Below the pieces are notes generated by a model. That model ran no database searches. It was not told where the DNA came from and saw only the letters and a program-made list of their open reading frames with translations. Below, piece after piece: positions 1-8,577 of a stretch of 53,320 nt of DNA. This DNA comes from Ignavibacteria bacterium. GTDB taxonomy: Bacteria > Bacteroidota > Ignavibacteria > Tepidaquicellales > Tepidaquicellaceae. A program made the position numbers and the translations under genes. The DNA lies in assembly GCA_016783945.1 (NCBI GenBank), contig JADHVP010000007.1, positions 1-53,320 of the forward strand. Reading direction: 5' to 3'. Within the stretch, counting starts at the first letter, position 1; every line of letters starts with the position of its first letter.

Positions 1-159
1 CTGATATTTTCTAAAGAGATTGTATCTCACACTTTCACTGGGATTGATTTCTTCTCCCACTTTTTTACTTATAATAACAGGACTATCTTGTGACATTGAA
101 TACCCGGAAATAAGAAATACAAATATTATGGAAATCGAAACCTTTAATGCATGTCTCAT
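1..159 (-). CDS. Secreted protein of unknown function, N-terminal part only
   Basis: The frame is open from an ATG at 159 to the window edge and encodes the first 53 residues. The start is supported by an AAGGAG ribosome binding site about 9 bases upstream (169-174). The protein opens with MRHALKVS and a hydrophobic stretch ending near SMSQ, which is a typical signal peptide. The mature part begins DSPVIISKKVGEEINPSE. I do not recognise the family. The gene reads away from a promoter-like TAACTTTG and a Pho-box-like repeat. The rest lies outside the window. Confidence 0.7.
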   Translation of the reverse strand, partial: MRHALKVSISIIFVFLISGYSMSQDSPVIISKKVGEEINPSESVRYNLFRKYQ

Positions 160-201
160 TTTATTTTTCTCCTTTTCATTAAACTTCTTTTAAATCTTAT
201 A

Positions 202-209
202 CAAAGTTA
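202..209 (-). promoter_or_regulatory. Possible Bacteroidota-type -7 promoter box
   Basis: The minus strand reads TAACTTTG here, an exact match to the Bacteroidota -7 consensus TAnnTTTG. It lies 42 bases upstream of the minus-strand start at 159. No clear -33 TTTG is visible; the expected position overlaps the TGTCAT repeats. This could be the promoter of the partial secreted protein. It is a single short match in AT-rich DNA, so confidence is limited. Confidence 0.4.
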
Positions 210-229
210 CTGCCTGTTGACTATAAAAA

Positions 230-258
230 TGTCATAAAGATGTCATTCCTTTGTCATA
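230..258 (+). promoter_or_regulatory. Three Pho-box-like direct repeats
   Basis: TGTCATA (230-236), TGTCATT (241-247) and TGTCATA (252-258) occur at an exact 11-bp period. The E. coli Pho box is two CTGTCAT half-sites with the same 11-bp period, separated by 4 AT-rich bases, so this looks like one and a half Pho boxes. The repeats lie in the divergent region between the minus-strand start at 159 and the plus-strand start at 419. The half-sites point toward the plus-strand gene but sit nearer the minus-strand promoter-like box, so the regulated gene is uncertain. The PhoB link is an inference. Confidence 0.5.
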
Positions 259-418
259 ATATTGTAAAAGTTTTTCTAATAAGGATTGTACAATAATAAA
301 CCCGTTATACACTATAAGTTTTCACTCGAATTTAGACTACCCAATAATTATATTTCATTTGGAGAGCCACAAGTTTTCTTTAAAATGTTTTAATAATTTT
401 TTCTTAAGGAGGAATTTT

Positions 419-1201
419 ATGCAAGATAAATCACTTCATAATATTGAACTGCTTTTAATGAGTTCTAAACCAGAAGATTTAAGAGAAGGTCTTGATCTTG
501 TAAAGAAGGAAATAAGCAGGGTGGGTTCTGAAGAGGCAAGGTCTATGTTCGAGATGCTGTCGTCTGTTTTCTATATCGACCCGCTCGATCACCCTGAATT
601 AGTGCCGTACATAGATGAAGCCATAAATCTCGTAGTTGGTTTTGGGGAATGGGTGATTCCTGTATTGGTGGAGAAGCTTGACGAAGGTGATCTTAAAGTT
701 CAAATAGCTATTGCAAATGCATTAGGTCGAATTGGTGCGGATGCAATTTCACCGTTAATGAAGGAATACCAATCATCATCCAATCCGGAGAGGTGTGCTT
801 TTGTATTGTATGCACTAAGTAAAATTAAATCACCTAAGATAGTCGAGGCAGCGCACTTATCACTCGAAGCATTACAATCTCAGGACCTCGAATTACGCGA
901 TACAGGGGCACGTGCTGTAGGGAAGTTTGCAGAATCGATTCAGCCATCTGAACTCTCCGATGAAATTCGCAATGGTTTTGTTGAAAAGCTGCGTGAAAAT
1001 CTTAGCAATCCGAATGCGGGTATTAGAGCGAAAGCTGTAAGGAGTCTTGGGAAACTTGCAAGATACGGTCATCTTGCCTCAGATGAACAAAAGAATCTAA
1101 AAGAGATAATAGACCGCATCATGGGAACTGATGAAAATTATGACTGGGACAGGGCATACATTGTCAGAAGAGAAGCCGAGGAAGCACTTAATTATATTTA
1201 A
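419..1201 (+). CDS. HEAT-repeat protein
   Basis: This 260-residue, probably cytoplasmic protein has no signal peptide. From roughly residue 75 it shows paired-helix repeats, such as WVIPVLVEKLDEGDLKVQIA, ANALGRIGADAISPLMKE, and RDTGARAVGKFAES followed by RAKAVRSLGKLA. These are typical HEAT or PBS-lyase-like units that build a binding surface. I chose the ATG at 419 because a perfect AAGGAGG lies 6 bases upstream (406-412); an in-frame TTG at 359 would give 20 more residues but has no such site. The stop is 9 bases before the phosphoesterase start, so the two are probably co-transcribed. The partner bound is unknown. Confidence 0.75.
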   Translation: MQDKSLHNIELLLMSSKPEDLREGLDLVKKEISRVGSEEARSMFEMLSSVFYIDPLDHPELVPYIDEAINLVVGFGEWVIPVLVEKLDEGDLKVQIAIANALGRIGADAISPLMKEYQSSSNPERCAFVLYALSKIKSPKIVEAAHLSLEALQSQDLELRDTGARAVGKFAESIQPSELSDEIRNGFVEKLRENLSNPNAGIRAKAVRSLGKLARYGHLASDEQKNLKEIIDRIMGTDENYDWDRAYIVRREAEEALNYI

Positions 1202-1210
1202 TAATCAAGC

Positions 1211-2251
1211 TTGCCGGATTTAAGAACAATTAAAATACTCCTGTTTGCTGATACACATCTTGGCTTTGATTACCCGATAAGACCTCGAATCGAAAGAAGA
1301 AGGAGGGGATACGATTTCTTTTCAAACTTCGATTATATACTTCAGTATGCAATAGATAATAAGATAGATGTTGTGGTTCATGGTGGAGACCTGTTCTTCA
1401 GAACAAAAATCCCAGGCAGAATTGTTTCGATGGTTTATGAAAGACTTCTTAAGTTTGCAGAACACGGAATCCCAATGTTCATAGTACCGGGAAATCATGA
1501 AAGTTCAAGATTACCGGAATCACTTTTAACGCAGCACCCGAATATATACATCTTTAGCAAAGCTGAAACTTATAGTTTTAATATTAATGGAGTTCGAGTG
1601 TCATTATCAGGTTTCCCATTCGTTCGTCACAATGTCCGTGATAAATTCAATTCGATTATAAATAAACTCAATGATGATACCACACCCGCAGATATAAAAT
1701 TGTTATGCATGCATCAAGCAGTTGAAGGAGCACAGGTTGGACCCTCGAATTTCACATTTAGAAATGGTGAGGATGTCATTCGTATAAAAGACTTACCCGG
1801 GGATTTCGATTGCATACTATCAGGGCATATTCATCGTATGCAGATTCTCCCAAAGAATTTTAAAAATACAAATAGAATTCCTCCATTGGTTTATCCCGGA
1901 TCAATTGAACGAACTTCCTTTGCTGAAAAAGATGAAGAGAAAGGTTTTTTTAAAATAGATTTTTGCAATGATGGAGAGGTTTGGAATTTAGATAAACTTG
2001 AATTTGTAAAGCTGCCTGCCCGACCTATGGTTGATTTGAATTTTTATTGTGATTCATTAAATGGGAGTACTATAAAAGTGAAGTTAAAGTCTTTACTACA
2101 AAAGATTGACAGTAATGCCATTGTTAGAATTAACTGTTCAAACGAAAACATTAAGAAATTTCTTACTTCAAAATTACTGCGAGACATAGCTCCAGCGTCT
2201 ATGAATGTGTATTTAAAGGGAATTAGGAATATCACAGAGCAAAAAGAGTGA
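1211..2251 (+). CDS. SbcD/Mre11-like metallophosphoesterase
   Basis: This 346-residue protein carries the calcineurin-like metal-binding motifs in order: DTH (D14, H16), GGD (D60), GNHE (N95, H96), H168, and GHIH (H206, H208). The layout matches SbcD/Mre11 nucleases, which process DNA ends together with an SbcC/Rad50 ATPase. No SbcC gene is in the window, so it could act alone or the partner may be elsewhere. The start is a TTG at 1211, 9 bases after the HEAT-repeat stop. That start keeps the first beta strand (KILLFADTH) intact, which later candidates would not. The C-terminal 90 residues are poorly conserved in this family and I cannot assign them. Confidence 0.8.
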   Translation: MPDLRTIKILLFADTHLGFDYPIRPRIERRRRGYDFFSNFDYILQYAIDNKIDVVVHGGDLFFRTKIPGRIVSMVYERLLKFAEHGIPMFIVPGNHESSRLPESLLTQHPNIYIFSKAETYSFNINGVRVSLSGFPFVRHNVRDKFNSIINKLNDDTTPADIKLLCMHQAVEGAQVGPSNFTFRNGEDVIRIKDLPGDFDCILSGHIHRMQILPKNFKNTNRIPPLVYPGSIERTSFAEKDEEKGFFKIDFCNDGEVWNLDKLEFVKLPARPMVDLNFYCDSLNGSTIKVKLKSLLQKIDSNAIVRINCSNENIKKFLTSKLLRDIAPASMNVYLKGIRNITEQKE

Positions 2252-2370
2252 AATTAAATATTTGAATGTGGTTTTATAAGAGCCATTTTGCCAAATTTGT
2301 TTTAATCTTTATTCTATTATATTTATTGAGTAAACTTTTTATATTATTATATTCGAAAATCTTTTAGACT

Positions 2371-3246
2371 ATGAGATTATTACCAATCTATTTATTCTTC
2401 GTAATATTTATTTCATCAAACTTTTTTTGCAAAAAGACCGACACTATAACAGAGAAGTATGATATTAGAAAAGATACTACTATCAATTCAGAGTTGTCTA
2501 AATATAATTTCATATCCGAAGAATCGGTTGTGATAAAATTACCCGGTGAATTGCAGGAAATCTCAGGTTTAATGATGACTGATGATGGGAGATTGTTTGG
2601 ACATAATGACGAGAAGGGTTTTGTCTACCAGATTGATTACTCAAACGGTAATATCATAAAGAAATTTTCTCTGGGTGAGAAATATGAGAGGGAGGATTTC
2701 GAAGGAATCGCATATGCAAATAAAAAATTCTATATGGTTACGAGCAATGGAGATTTATATGAATTTGTGGAAGGGAGTGATGGTGAGAGCGTATCTTTTA
2801 ATATTTATAAAACAGATTTGACTTCAAAAAACGATGTTGAAGGATTATGCTTTGATCCTGAAACGAACTCACTCCTATTAGCTTGCAAAGGATATCCGGG
2901 GAAGGATTTTAAAAAACAAAAAGCTGTTTACTTATTTTCTTTGGATAGGATGGAACTTGAAAAGGAGCCACGGTTTTTGATTGACCTGTCTGAAATAAAG
3001 CAAACATTCAATCCATCCGGGATTGAAAGAAACCCTAACACAGGAACGTTCTTTATTATTGCAGCAAACGGGAATGCAATATTAGAAATTTCCGGACATG
3101 GAGAGTTAATAGACATAACAACGCTTCCACCTATTATACACGAACAACCTGAGGGTATTACATTCGCTCCGGATAAGAGCTTAATAATAAGTAACGAAGG
3201 AGACTTCAAAAGAGGTTCACTTGTTTTACATAAACATCAGCAATAA
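2371..3246 (+). CDS. SdiA-regulated-like beta-propeller lipoprotein
   Basis: This 291-residue protein has a hydrophobic N-terminus ending in SSNFFCKK, so C20 could be a lipidation site, although the lipobox (NFFC) is not canonical. The body contains propeller motifs such as LQEISGLMMTDDGRLFGHND, EDFEGIA, NDVEGLCFDPETNSLLLACK, NPSGIERNP and PEGITFAPDKSLIISNEGD. These fit the SdiA-regulated/YjiK family of periplasmic six-bladed propellers, whose molecular role is not established. The ATG at 2371 is the first in frame. The next gene starts 30 bases downstream, so co-transcription with the BamA-like gene is likely. Confidence 0.7.
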   Translation: MRLLPIYLFFVIFISSNFFCKKTDTITEKYDIRKDTTINSELSKYNFISEESVVIKLPGELQEISGLMMTDDGRLFGHNDEKGFVYQIDYSNGNIIKKFSLGEKYEREDFEGIAYANKKFYMVTSNGDLYEFVEGSDGESVSFNIYKTDLTSKNDVEGLCFDPETNSLLLACKGYPGKDFKKQKAVYLFSLDRMELEKEPRFLIDLSEIKQTFNPSGIERNPNTGTFFIIAANGNAILEISGHGELIDITTLPPIIHEQPEGITFAPDKSLIISNEGDFKRGSLVLHKHQQ

Positions 3247-3276
3247 TACAACTTAACTTTACTCTAAATTATTAAG

Positions 3277-5925
3277 ATGTTTCACAACTGTCAAAACTGT
3301 TTTTATAAGAAATACTTAATTAGCTTATTATTTATACTATTTCTGAATGTACATGATTTATATGCACAAACTGATTCAATTCATAAACCAGAAAAAGTGA
3401 AAGTCACAGCCGGTTCGGAATATGATATTAATGGATTCTTTGAAATTTTCTTAGGAGAGCACTGGCGAAAACTCTGGACCACACCATTTGAGGCTGATGT
3501 ATTAGATTTGGATAAGTTTGGAAATGGGCTAACACCTTACAAGAAAGGTGGAGGGTTTCAAACAAAATCATTAAGGTTTAGAGGAAATGACGGGAAGCTC
3601 TACAAGTTTCGATCTATAAACAAAGACCCGGCAAAACTCCTTCCTCCGGACCTTCAGGAAACCTTCGTTGCTGATGCAGTTAAAGACCAGATTAGTACGT
3701 CCCATCCATTTTCTGCAACGATTGTTGCACCGATTCTCAATTCATTAGGTATACTAAACGCTCAACCTCACGTCGTCTTTTTACCCGACGATGAAAAACT
3801 TGGAAGCTTCAGGAAAGAATTTAAAAACATGTTAGGCACAATTGAAGAGCATCCAGATGAAGGACCGGATGGTGAACCTGGTTTTGCTGGTTCGGATAAG
3901 GTTGTAAGTTCATCAAAACTTTATGAAGAGCTTGAAGAAGATAGCGATGACCAGGTGGATAACGCAGAATTTTTAAAAGCAAGATTAGCAGATATTTTTC
4001 TCGGTGATTGGGACAGGCATTCCGACCAATGGAGATGGGCGAGATTTAAAGAGAACGGAAAAAAAATCTGGAAACCGATACCCCGTGATAGGGACCAGGC
4101 GTTTTGTTTATACGATGGAATTATTCCAATGGTAGTTGGTAAATCAATAACACAAATTGAAGGTTATGGAGAAGATTATCCAAAGATATATGACCTTACA
4201 TGGAATGGAAGATATTTAGACAGAAAATTCCTTCCACCGTTAGAAAAGAGTGTATGGGATTCTTTGACTGCATTTATACAAAAGCATGTGACAGATTCTG
4301 TAATTATAAGTGCAGTGAAAACGATGCCCCCCGAATGGTTTAAATTTGAGGGAAAGTATCTAATTAATTTAATAAAAATTAGAAGAGATAAATTAAAAAA
4401 AGCTTCGGATGAATATTATGAACTAATTGCTGAAACGGTTGATATTTACGGGAGTAATAAATCCGAGTATGTAGAAGTTAATCGTCTTGATGACGAAAGG
4501 GTGGAGGTTTCGCTTTATAAACTTAACAAGGAAACCGGAGATAAGAAAGGGGAACCATTTTTTCATAGAACATTCTTTACAGATGAAACCGATGAGATAA
4601 GAATCTATTTGTTGGGTGGAAAAGACAAAGCTGTTGTTAATGGTACAGTTGACAAAAGTACTCTTGTGAGAATCGTTGCTGGTACTGGTAAAGATGAACT
4701 TATCGATAATTCTAAAGTGAACGGTAATTTCTTATGTTTCATCCCGATTCCTGTTGTTGAAAATAAAACACTGTTCTACCATAAAGGCAAGTCCGATATA
4801 ATTAATACCGGTCCCAGCACATCGGTTTACAAAGATGATTATAAAGAACCATCGGATATTGTAAAGAAATATGAACCGGAGGTTGAGAACAGGGGATACG
4901 ATTGGAGGCTCGGTCCCGTTTTAGATTATGATTCTGACAATGGATTAATATTTGGTGGTGGTCCAATTTTATACAAATATGGATTCAGAACTGAACCTTA
5001 TGTTTACAGAATGGAGTTGAATGGAGCGTATGGATCGAATTTGAAAAGCTATTTATTAGAGTTCAACGGTGATTTCTATTCTTTGATTAATGGAGTTAGG
5101 GTATTATTTTATCTTGGAAAAACACAACTTGTAATAAACGGTTTTTATGGTTTTGGTAATGAGTCGAAATTCAATGAGGATCTTGATAAAAAAGATTATT
5201 ATGACCTTAGTCAGGATTTATTCGTAGTGAAACCGACCGTTGAATTTAAGACTTCTCAGAATTCTTTTTTATCATTGGGGGCTTCTTTCAGATATTCAGA
5301 TGTAATTGCCGATGAAAACACTTTTGTTAATCAGAATCGGTTTTATGGATATGGTAATTTTTCATTTCTGGGATTTCATACAGCTTTAAAATTTGATAAT
5401 AAAGATAATGGTATCTATCCGTATAAAGGATTTTTTGCGAATTTTTATGGTGATTATTATCCGAAGGTTTTAAATAATGATAACCAGTTTTGGAAAGCAG
5501 GATTTGATCTAAGAACTTATTTAACCACGAATGATTTGTCAAGATTAACCTTGGTTTTAAGAACTGCAGGAGTAAAACTCTGGGGAACTTATCCTTTTTA
5601 TGAATCAGCTTTTCTAGGTGGCTCATCCTCATTGAGAGGGTACTATAACCATAGATTTGCAGGTGATGCTTCTTTGTTCGGACAAGCAGAAATTCGAATG
5701 AAAATAGGAACGATAAATTTTATAATCCCGGGTGAATTAGGTTTTTCGCTGTTTGGAGAAACGGGGCGAGTCTTTTTAAAAGGTGAGGATTCTGAAATGT
5801 GGCATATCTCTTATGGAGGGGGTATATGGATGTCCTACTTAGCTCGAATGTTTAATGCTGGGTGTGATGTCGGGCATTCTAAAGATGGATTCAAGTTTTA
5901 TCTGACGACTGGTTTTTCTTTTTAG
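3277..5925 (+). CDS. Kinase-like domain fused to a BamA/TamA-type outer-membrane barrel
   Basis: This protein has 882 residues. A signal peptide ends near residue 30 (DLYAQ). Residues about 90-300 hold a domain with GDWDRHSDQW (243-252) and PIPRDRDQAF (267-276). These resemble the catalytic and metal-binding loops of atypical kinases of the HipA/FAM20/CotH type (xxDRHxxQ followed by a downstream D). From about residue 540 to the end the sequence alternates in beta-barrel fashion, includes GGSSSLRGYYNHRFAG as in the surface-antigen D15/Omp85 family, and ends in Phe. I infer an outer-membrane barrel with a periplasmic kinase-like domain in place of POTRA repeats. Catalytic activity is unproven. 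The last 35 bases overlap the convergent 3' end of ppk1. Confidence 0.7.
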   Translation: MFHNCQNCFYKKYLISLLFILFLNVHDLYAQTDSIHKPEKVKVTAGSEYDINGFFEIFLGEHWRKLWTTPFEADVLDLDKFGNGLTPYKKGGGFQTKSLRFRGNDGKLYKFRSINKDPAKLLPPDLQETFVADAVKDQISTSHPFSATIVAPILNSLGILNAQPHVVFLPDDEKLGSFRKEFKNMLGTIEEHPDEGPDGEPGFAGSDKVVSSSKLYEELEEDSDDQVDNAEFLKARLADIFLGDWDRHSDQWRWARFKENGKKIWKPIPRDRDQAFCLYDGIIPMVVGKSITQIEGYGEDYPKIYDLTWNGRYLDRKFLPPLEKSVWDSLTAFIQKHVTDSVIISAVKTMPPEWFKFEGKYLINLIKIRRDKLKKASDEYYELIAETVDIYGSNKSEYVEVNRLDDERVEVSLYKLNKETGDKKGEPFFHRTFFTDETDEIRIYLLGGKDKAVVNGTVDKSTLVRIVAGTGKDELIDNSKVNGNFLCFIPIPVVENKTLFYHKGKSDIINTGPSTSVYKDDYKEPSDIVKKYEPEVENRGYDWRLGPVLDYDSDNGLIFGGGPILYKYGFRTEPYVYRMELNGAYGSNLKSYLLEFNGDFYSLINGVRVLFYLGKTQLVINGFYGFGNESKFNEDLDKKDYYDLSQDLFVVKPTVEFKTSQNSFLSLGASFRYSDVIADENTFVNQNRFYGYGNFSFLGFHTALKFDNKDNGIYPYKGFFANFYGDYYPKVLNNDNQFWKAGFDLRTYLTTNDLSRLTLVLRTAGVKLWGTYPFYESAFLGGSSSLRGYYNHRFAGDASLFGQAEIRMKIGTINFIIPGELGFSLFGETGRVFLKGEDSEMWHISYGGGIWMSYLARMFNAGCDVGHSKDGFKFYLTTGFSF

Positions 5926-8002
5926 ATTTGTTGGCTAAAGAATTTTCATAATATTCATAAGTTTTGTACTGAGACCTTATTGATTTTTTTGATTTTGTTT
6001 GTTTGTATTTGTTGTTCTGCTTTTGGTTAATAATTCGTGCTTTGACGTTGTCTTTAAGTTGTAAAGCTATCACGTCCTTGATTTCTTTTTTTATTTTCGA
6101 ATCATTAATAGAAAAGCCAACTTCAATTCTCCTGCTTAGATTTCTTTTCATCCAATCGGCTGATGCCAAGTATATTATTTCATTACCATTGTTTTGGAAA
6201 ATATAAACTCTCGCATGTTCAAGAAATCTGTCAACTATACTAATAACATTTATGCTATCACTTAGACCTTTAATACCAGGAACTAAACGGCATATGCCCC
6301 TCACGATTAAATCTATTTTAACACCTGCTTTATTTGCCTCATATAATTTTCTGATGATTTTTGAGTCTTCAAGACTGTTCATTTTTAGGATCATCGAAGC
6401 AGGTTTACCTTTCTGCGCATTTTTAATTTCATTGTCGATAAGATCAGTAAATGTCTGCCTCATATTAAATTGAGACACGAGTATATTTTTGAAATCAGCT
6501 TTTTCAACTTTCCCTTCTAAATAGTCGAATACTTCGTTAATCTCTTTTGCCATCTTCTTATCAGACGTGAATAATCCATAGTCACAATAAATTCTTGCAG
6601 TCTTCTCGTTGAAGTTTCCCGTTGCGAGATATAGGTAGTACTTTTTCTTTTCATTTTCCATTCTTGTAATCATAGCAATCTTGGAATGTACTTTGATTCC
6701 CGGAAAACTATACAAAACCTTTGCCCCGGCATTTTCTAACATCTTAGCATATTCAAGATTAGCTTCTTCGTCAAACCTTGCTTTAATTTCACAAAAGATT
6801 GTCACTGATTTTCCGTTTTTAATTGCTTTCAGTAAAGCCTTTACGATTGAAGAGTCCTTAGCAAATCTGTATTGAGTAATTTTTATTTCTTTTACGAGAG
6901 GGTCTTCTGCAGCAGTTTCCAATGCTTTGATTACGTAATCAAATGAATGGTAGGGATAATGAAGAAGGAACTCCTTTTCTTTCCATGCGTCAAAGATATT
7001 TGAATATGAATCTAACTCTTTATGGTTTAACGGAGGAAGTGGTTTGTATTCCAATTCTTTAAATCCTGGATTGGGAAATGAAAAAAAGTCGTTGAAGTTA
7101 TGGTACCTTGCCCCCGGGATTAAATCTTCTGTTGATAAAAGAAGTGAGTCTTTTATGCATTTCAAAAAATCCTGCGGCATTGTCTGGTCGAAAAGAAACC
7201 TGCAGGGTATTCCAGTGCTTCGATTTTTTAAGTTCTTTTTTATTTTTTCTAATAAATTTCCAGTGAATTCATCGTCAATGTATAACTCGGCATCGCGGGT
7301 TAGTTTAACTGAGTAAGCAGATTCAATTTCATATTCCGAAAAAATGTCTGCAAGGTTGTAACGAATTATGTCATCTAAAAAAATAATGAAGTGCTTATTT
7401 TTCTGAACAGGTAGTTGTACAAAACGTGGCAATTTATCGGATGGAATTTTAACGAATGCAAACTTGCATTCATCGGAATTATTTTCTTTTATTTCACCTG
7501 GTATTTTTTTTGATGAAAGCTTTACAACGAGATAGAGGGAACCGTTTTTTAGAAACGGGGTAGTTTTATGGTCAACGATTATCGCAGGTGATATACATGG
7601 AAGTACTTTTTCTTTAAAGTAATTCTTCACAAAATCTCCCTGCTCAGAATTCAAATCTTTTTCGTTAATCAAAAAAATATTGTTTTCAATCAGTTCAGGT
7701 ATGATTTGTTCTCTGAATATTTTCCCGTATTCTTCCTGTTGTGTATACACTATGTTATGAATCCTGATAAGCAGTTTTACAGGGTCGAACTTTAAATTCT
7801 TTTTTGATTTCTTCTTTAAAGTTAAAAGACTTCTTAAAGAAGCAACCCTTACCCTGAAGAACTCATCGAGATTGGAGGAAAAAATAGCAATGAACTTAAT
7901 CCTTTCATACAACGGAACGGAAAGGTCTTTAGCTTCCTGAAGTACACGGTAATTGAAAGAAAGCCAGCTTAGCTCTCTATTGTATAGATTACTATTGTTC
8001 AA
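5891..8002 (-). CDS. ppk1: Polyphosphate kinase 1
   Basis: This enzyme transfers the gamma phosphate of ATP onto polyphosphate and back. The 703-residue length is normal. It opens with NRELSWLSFNYRVLQEA. EIKARFDEEANL (405-416) precedes FPGIKVHSKIAMI, where H439 matches the autophosphorylated His435 of E. coli. RFLEHARVYIF places H596 at the second conserved histidine. The lysine-rich tail (about 660-703) is an addition. The start is TTG at 8002 with no clear Shine-Dalgarno site, but it gives the conserved N-terminus. It lies 26 bases downstream of sixA on the same strand and overlaps the BamA-like gene tail to tail. Confidence 0.95.
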   Translation of the reverse strand: MNNSNLYNRELSWLSFNYRVLQEAKDLSVPLYERIKFIAIFSSNLDEFFRVRVASLRSLLTLKKKSKKNLKFDPVKLLIRIHNIVYTQQEEYGKIFREQIIPELIENNIFLINEKDLNSEQGDFVKNYFKEKVLPCISPAIIVDHKTTPFLKNGSLYLVVKLSSKKIPGEIKENNSDECKFAFVKIPSDKLPRFVQLPVQKNKHFIIFLDDIIRYNLADIFSEYEIESAYSVKLTRDAELYIDDEFTGNLLEKIKKNLKNRSTGIPCRFLFDQTMPQDFLKCIKDSLLLSTEDLIPGARYHNFNDFFSFPNPGFKELEYKPLPPLNHKELDSYSNIFDAWKEKEFLLHYPYHSFDYVIKALETAAEDPLVKEIKITQYRFAKDSSIVKALLKAIKNGKSVTIFCEIKARFDEEANLEYAKMLENAGAKVLYSFPGIKVHSKIAMITRMENEKKKYYLYLATGNFNEKTARIYCDYGLFTSDKKMAKEINEVFDYLEGKVEKADFKNILVSQFNMRQTFTDLIDNEIKNAQKGKPASMILKMNSLEDSKIIRKLYEANKAGVKIDLIVRGICRLVPGIKGLSDSINVISIVDRFLEHARVYIFQNNGNEIIYLASADWMKRNLSRRIEVGFSINDSKIKKEIKDVIALQLKDNVKARIINQKQNNKYKQTKSKKSIRSQYKTYEYYENSLANKSKKKNQSSDKT

Positions 8003-8028
8003 TGAAAAAAAATGTTTAAAATATTAAA

Positions 8029-8526
8029 CTATTTAAAATATTTCTTGGGGTATTCATAGGAAATGAATTTGCCTTTTCCGAAGTCAACCTCATTCCATGA
8101 GTTTAAATTAAAGTCAACGCATATTATACCACAAGTTGGAATATTATCAATATTATAATTGCAGATAGAATTTGCAAAGTAAGTTAGATCCGGATTATGC
8201 CCAAACAATAAAACCGTATCAATAGAGTCATCGGTGCTTTTAACTATTTCAAGAATATCGTTATCATCTGCGTGGTAGAGTTCATCAGTTGAAAATATCT
8301 CACCATTCTTATACCCAAGCTCTTCTGCAAATGCTTTAGCCGTTGTCAATGCTCTTTTGGCAGTACTTGATATAATAAGATCTGGTTTTACATCAAAGCT
8401 GCTTAGAAGTTTAGCCATGTATGGTGCATCTCTTTTGCCGCGTTTGTTCAATGGACGATCGTGGTCGTTTAATTCCGGAATTTTCCAACTTGACTTGGCG
8501 TGCCTTATTAGATACAGCGTTTTAAT
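8029..8526 (-). CDS. sixA: SixA-type phosphohistidine phosphatase with an apparent ATT start
   Basis: Histidine phosphatase family member. Reading from 8526, the frame gives KTLYLIRHAKSSW, the family's RHG signature, then RPLNKRGKRDAPYMA, SSTAKRALTTA and LLFGHNPDLT with the second catalytic histidine. E. coli SixA removes phosphate from phosphohistidine on HPt/PTS-type proteins. Homologues usually begin MKTLYLIRHAKSSW, but here the expected start codon is ATT (8524-8526) and a stop lies five codons upstream. This gives 165 residues, close to the usual 160. A TTG at 8451 would remove the catalytic RHG motif, so I reject it. The gene lies between the HD-domain gene and ppk1. Confidence 0.8.
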   Translation of the reverse strand: MKTLYLIRHAKSSWKIPELNDHDRPLNKRGKRDAPYMAKLLSSFDVKPDLIISSTAKRALTTAKAFAEELGYKNGEIFSTDELYHADDNDILEIVKSTDDSIDTVLLFGHNPDLTYFANSICNYNIDNIPTCGIICVDFNLNSWNEVDFGKGKFISYEYPKKYFK

Positions 8527-8577
8527 TTTTTCTGATATTTAAATGTTTATAGAATTAAAATCGTATTTATAAAGTGC

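Noticed and set aside
1211-2251. SbcCD nuclease pair
   Set aside because: No SbcC/Rad50-like ATPase lies in the window, so only the phosphoesterase is called.
8029-8451. TTG start at 8451 for sixA
   Set aside because: It would remove the catalytic RHG motif, which is encoded in frame just upstream.
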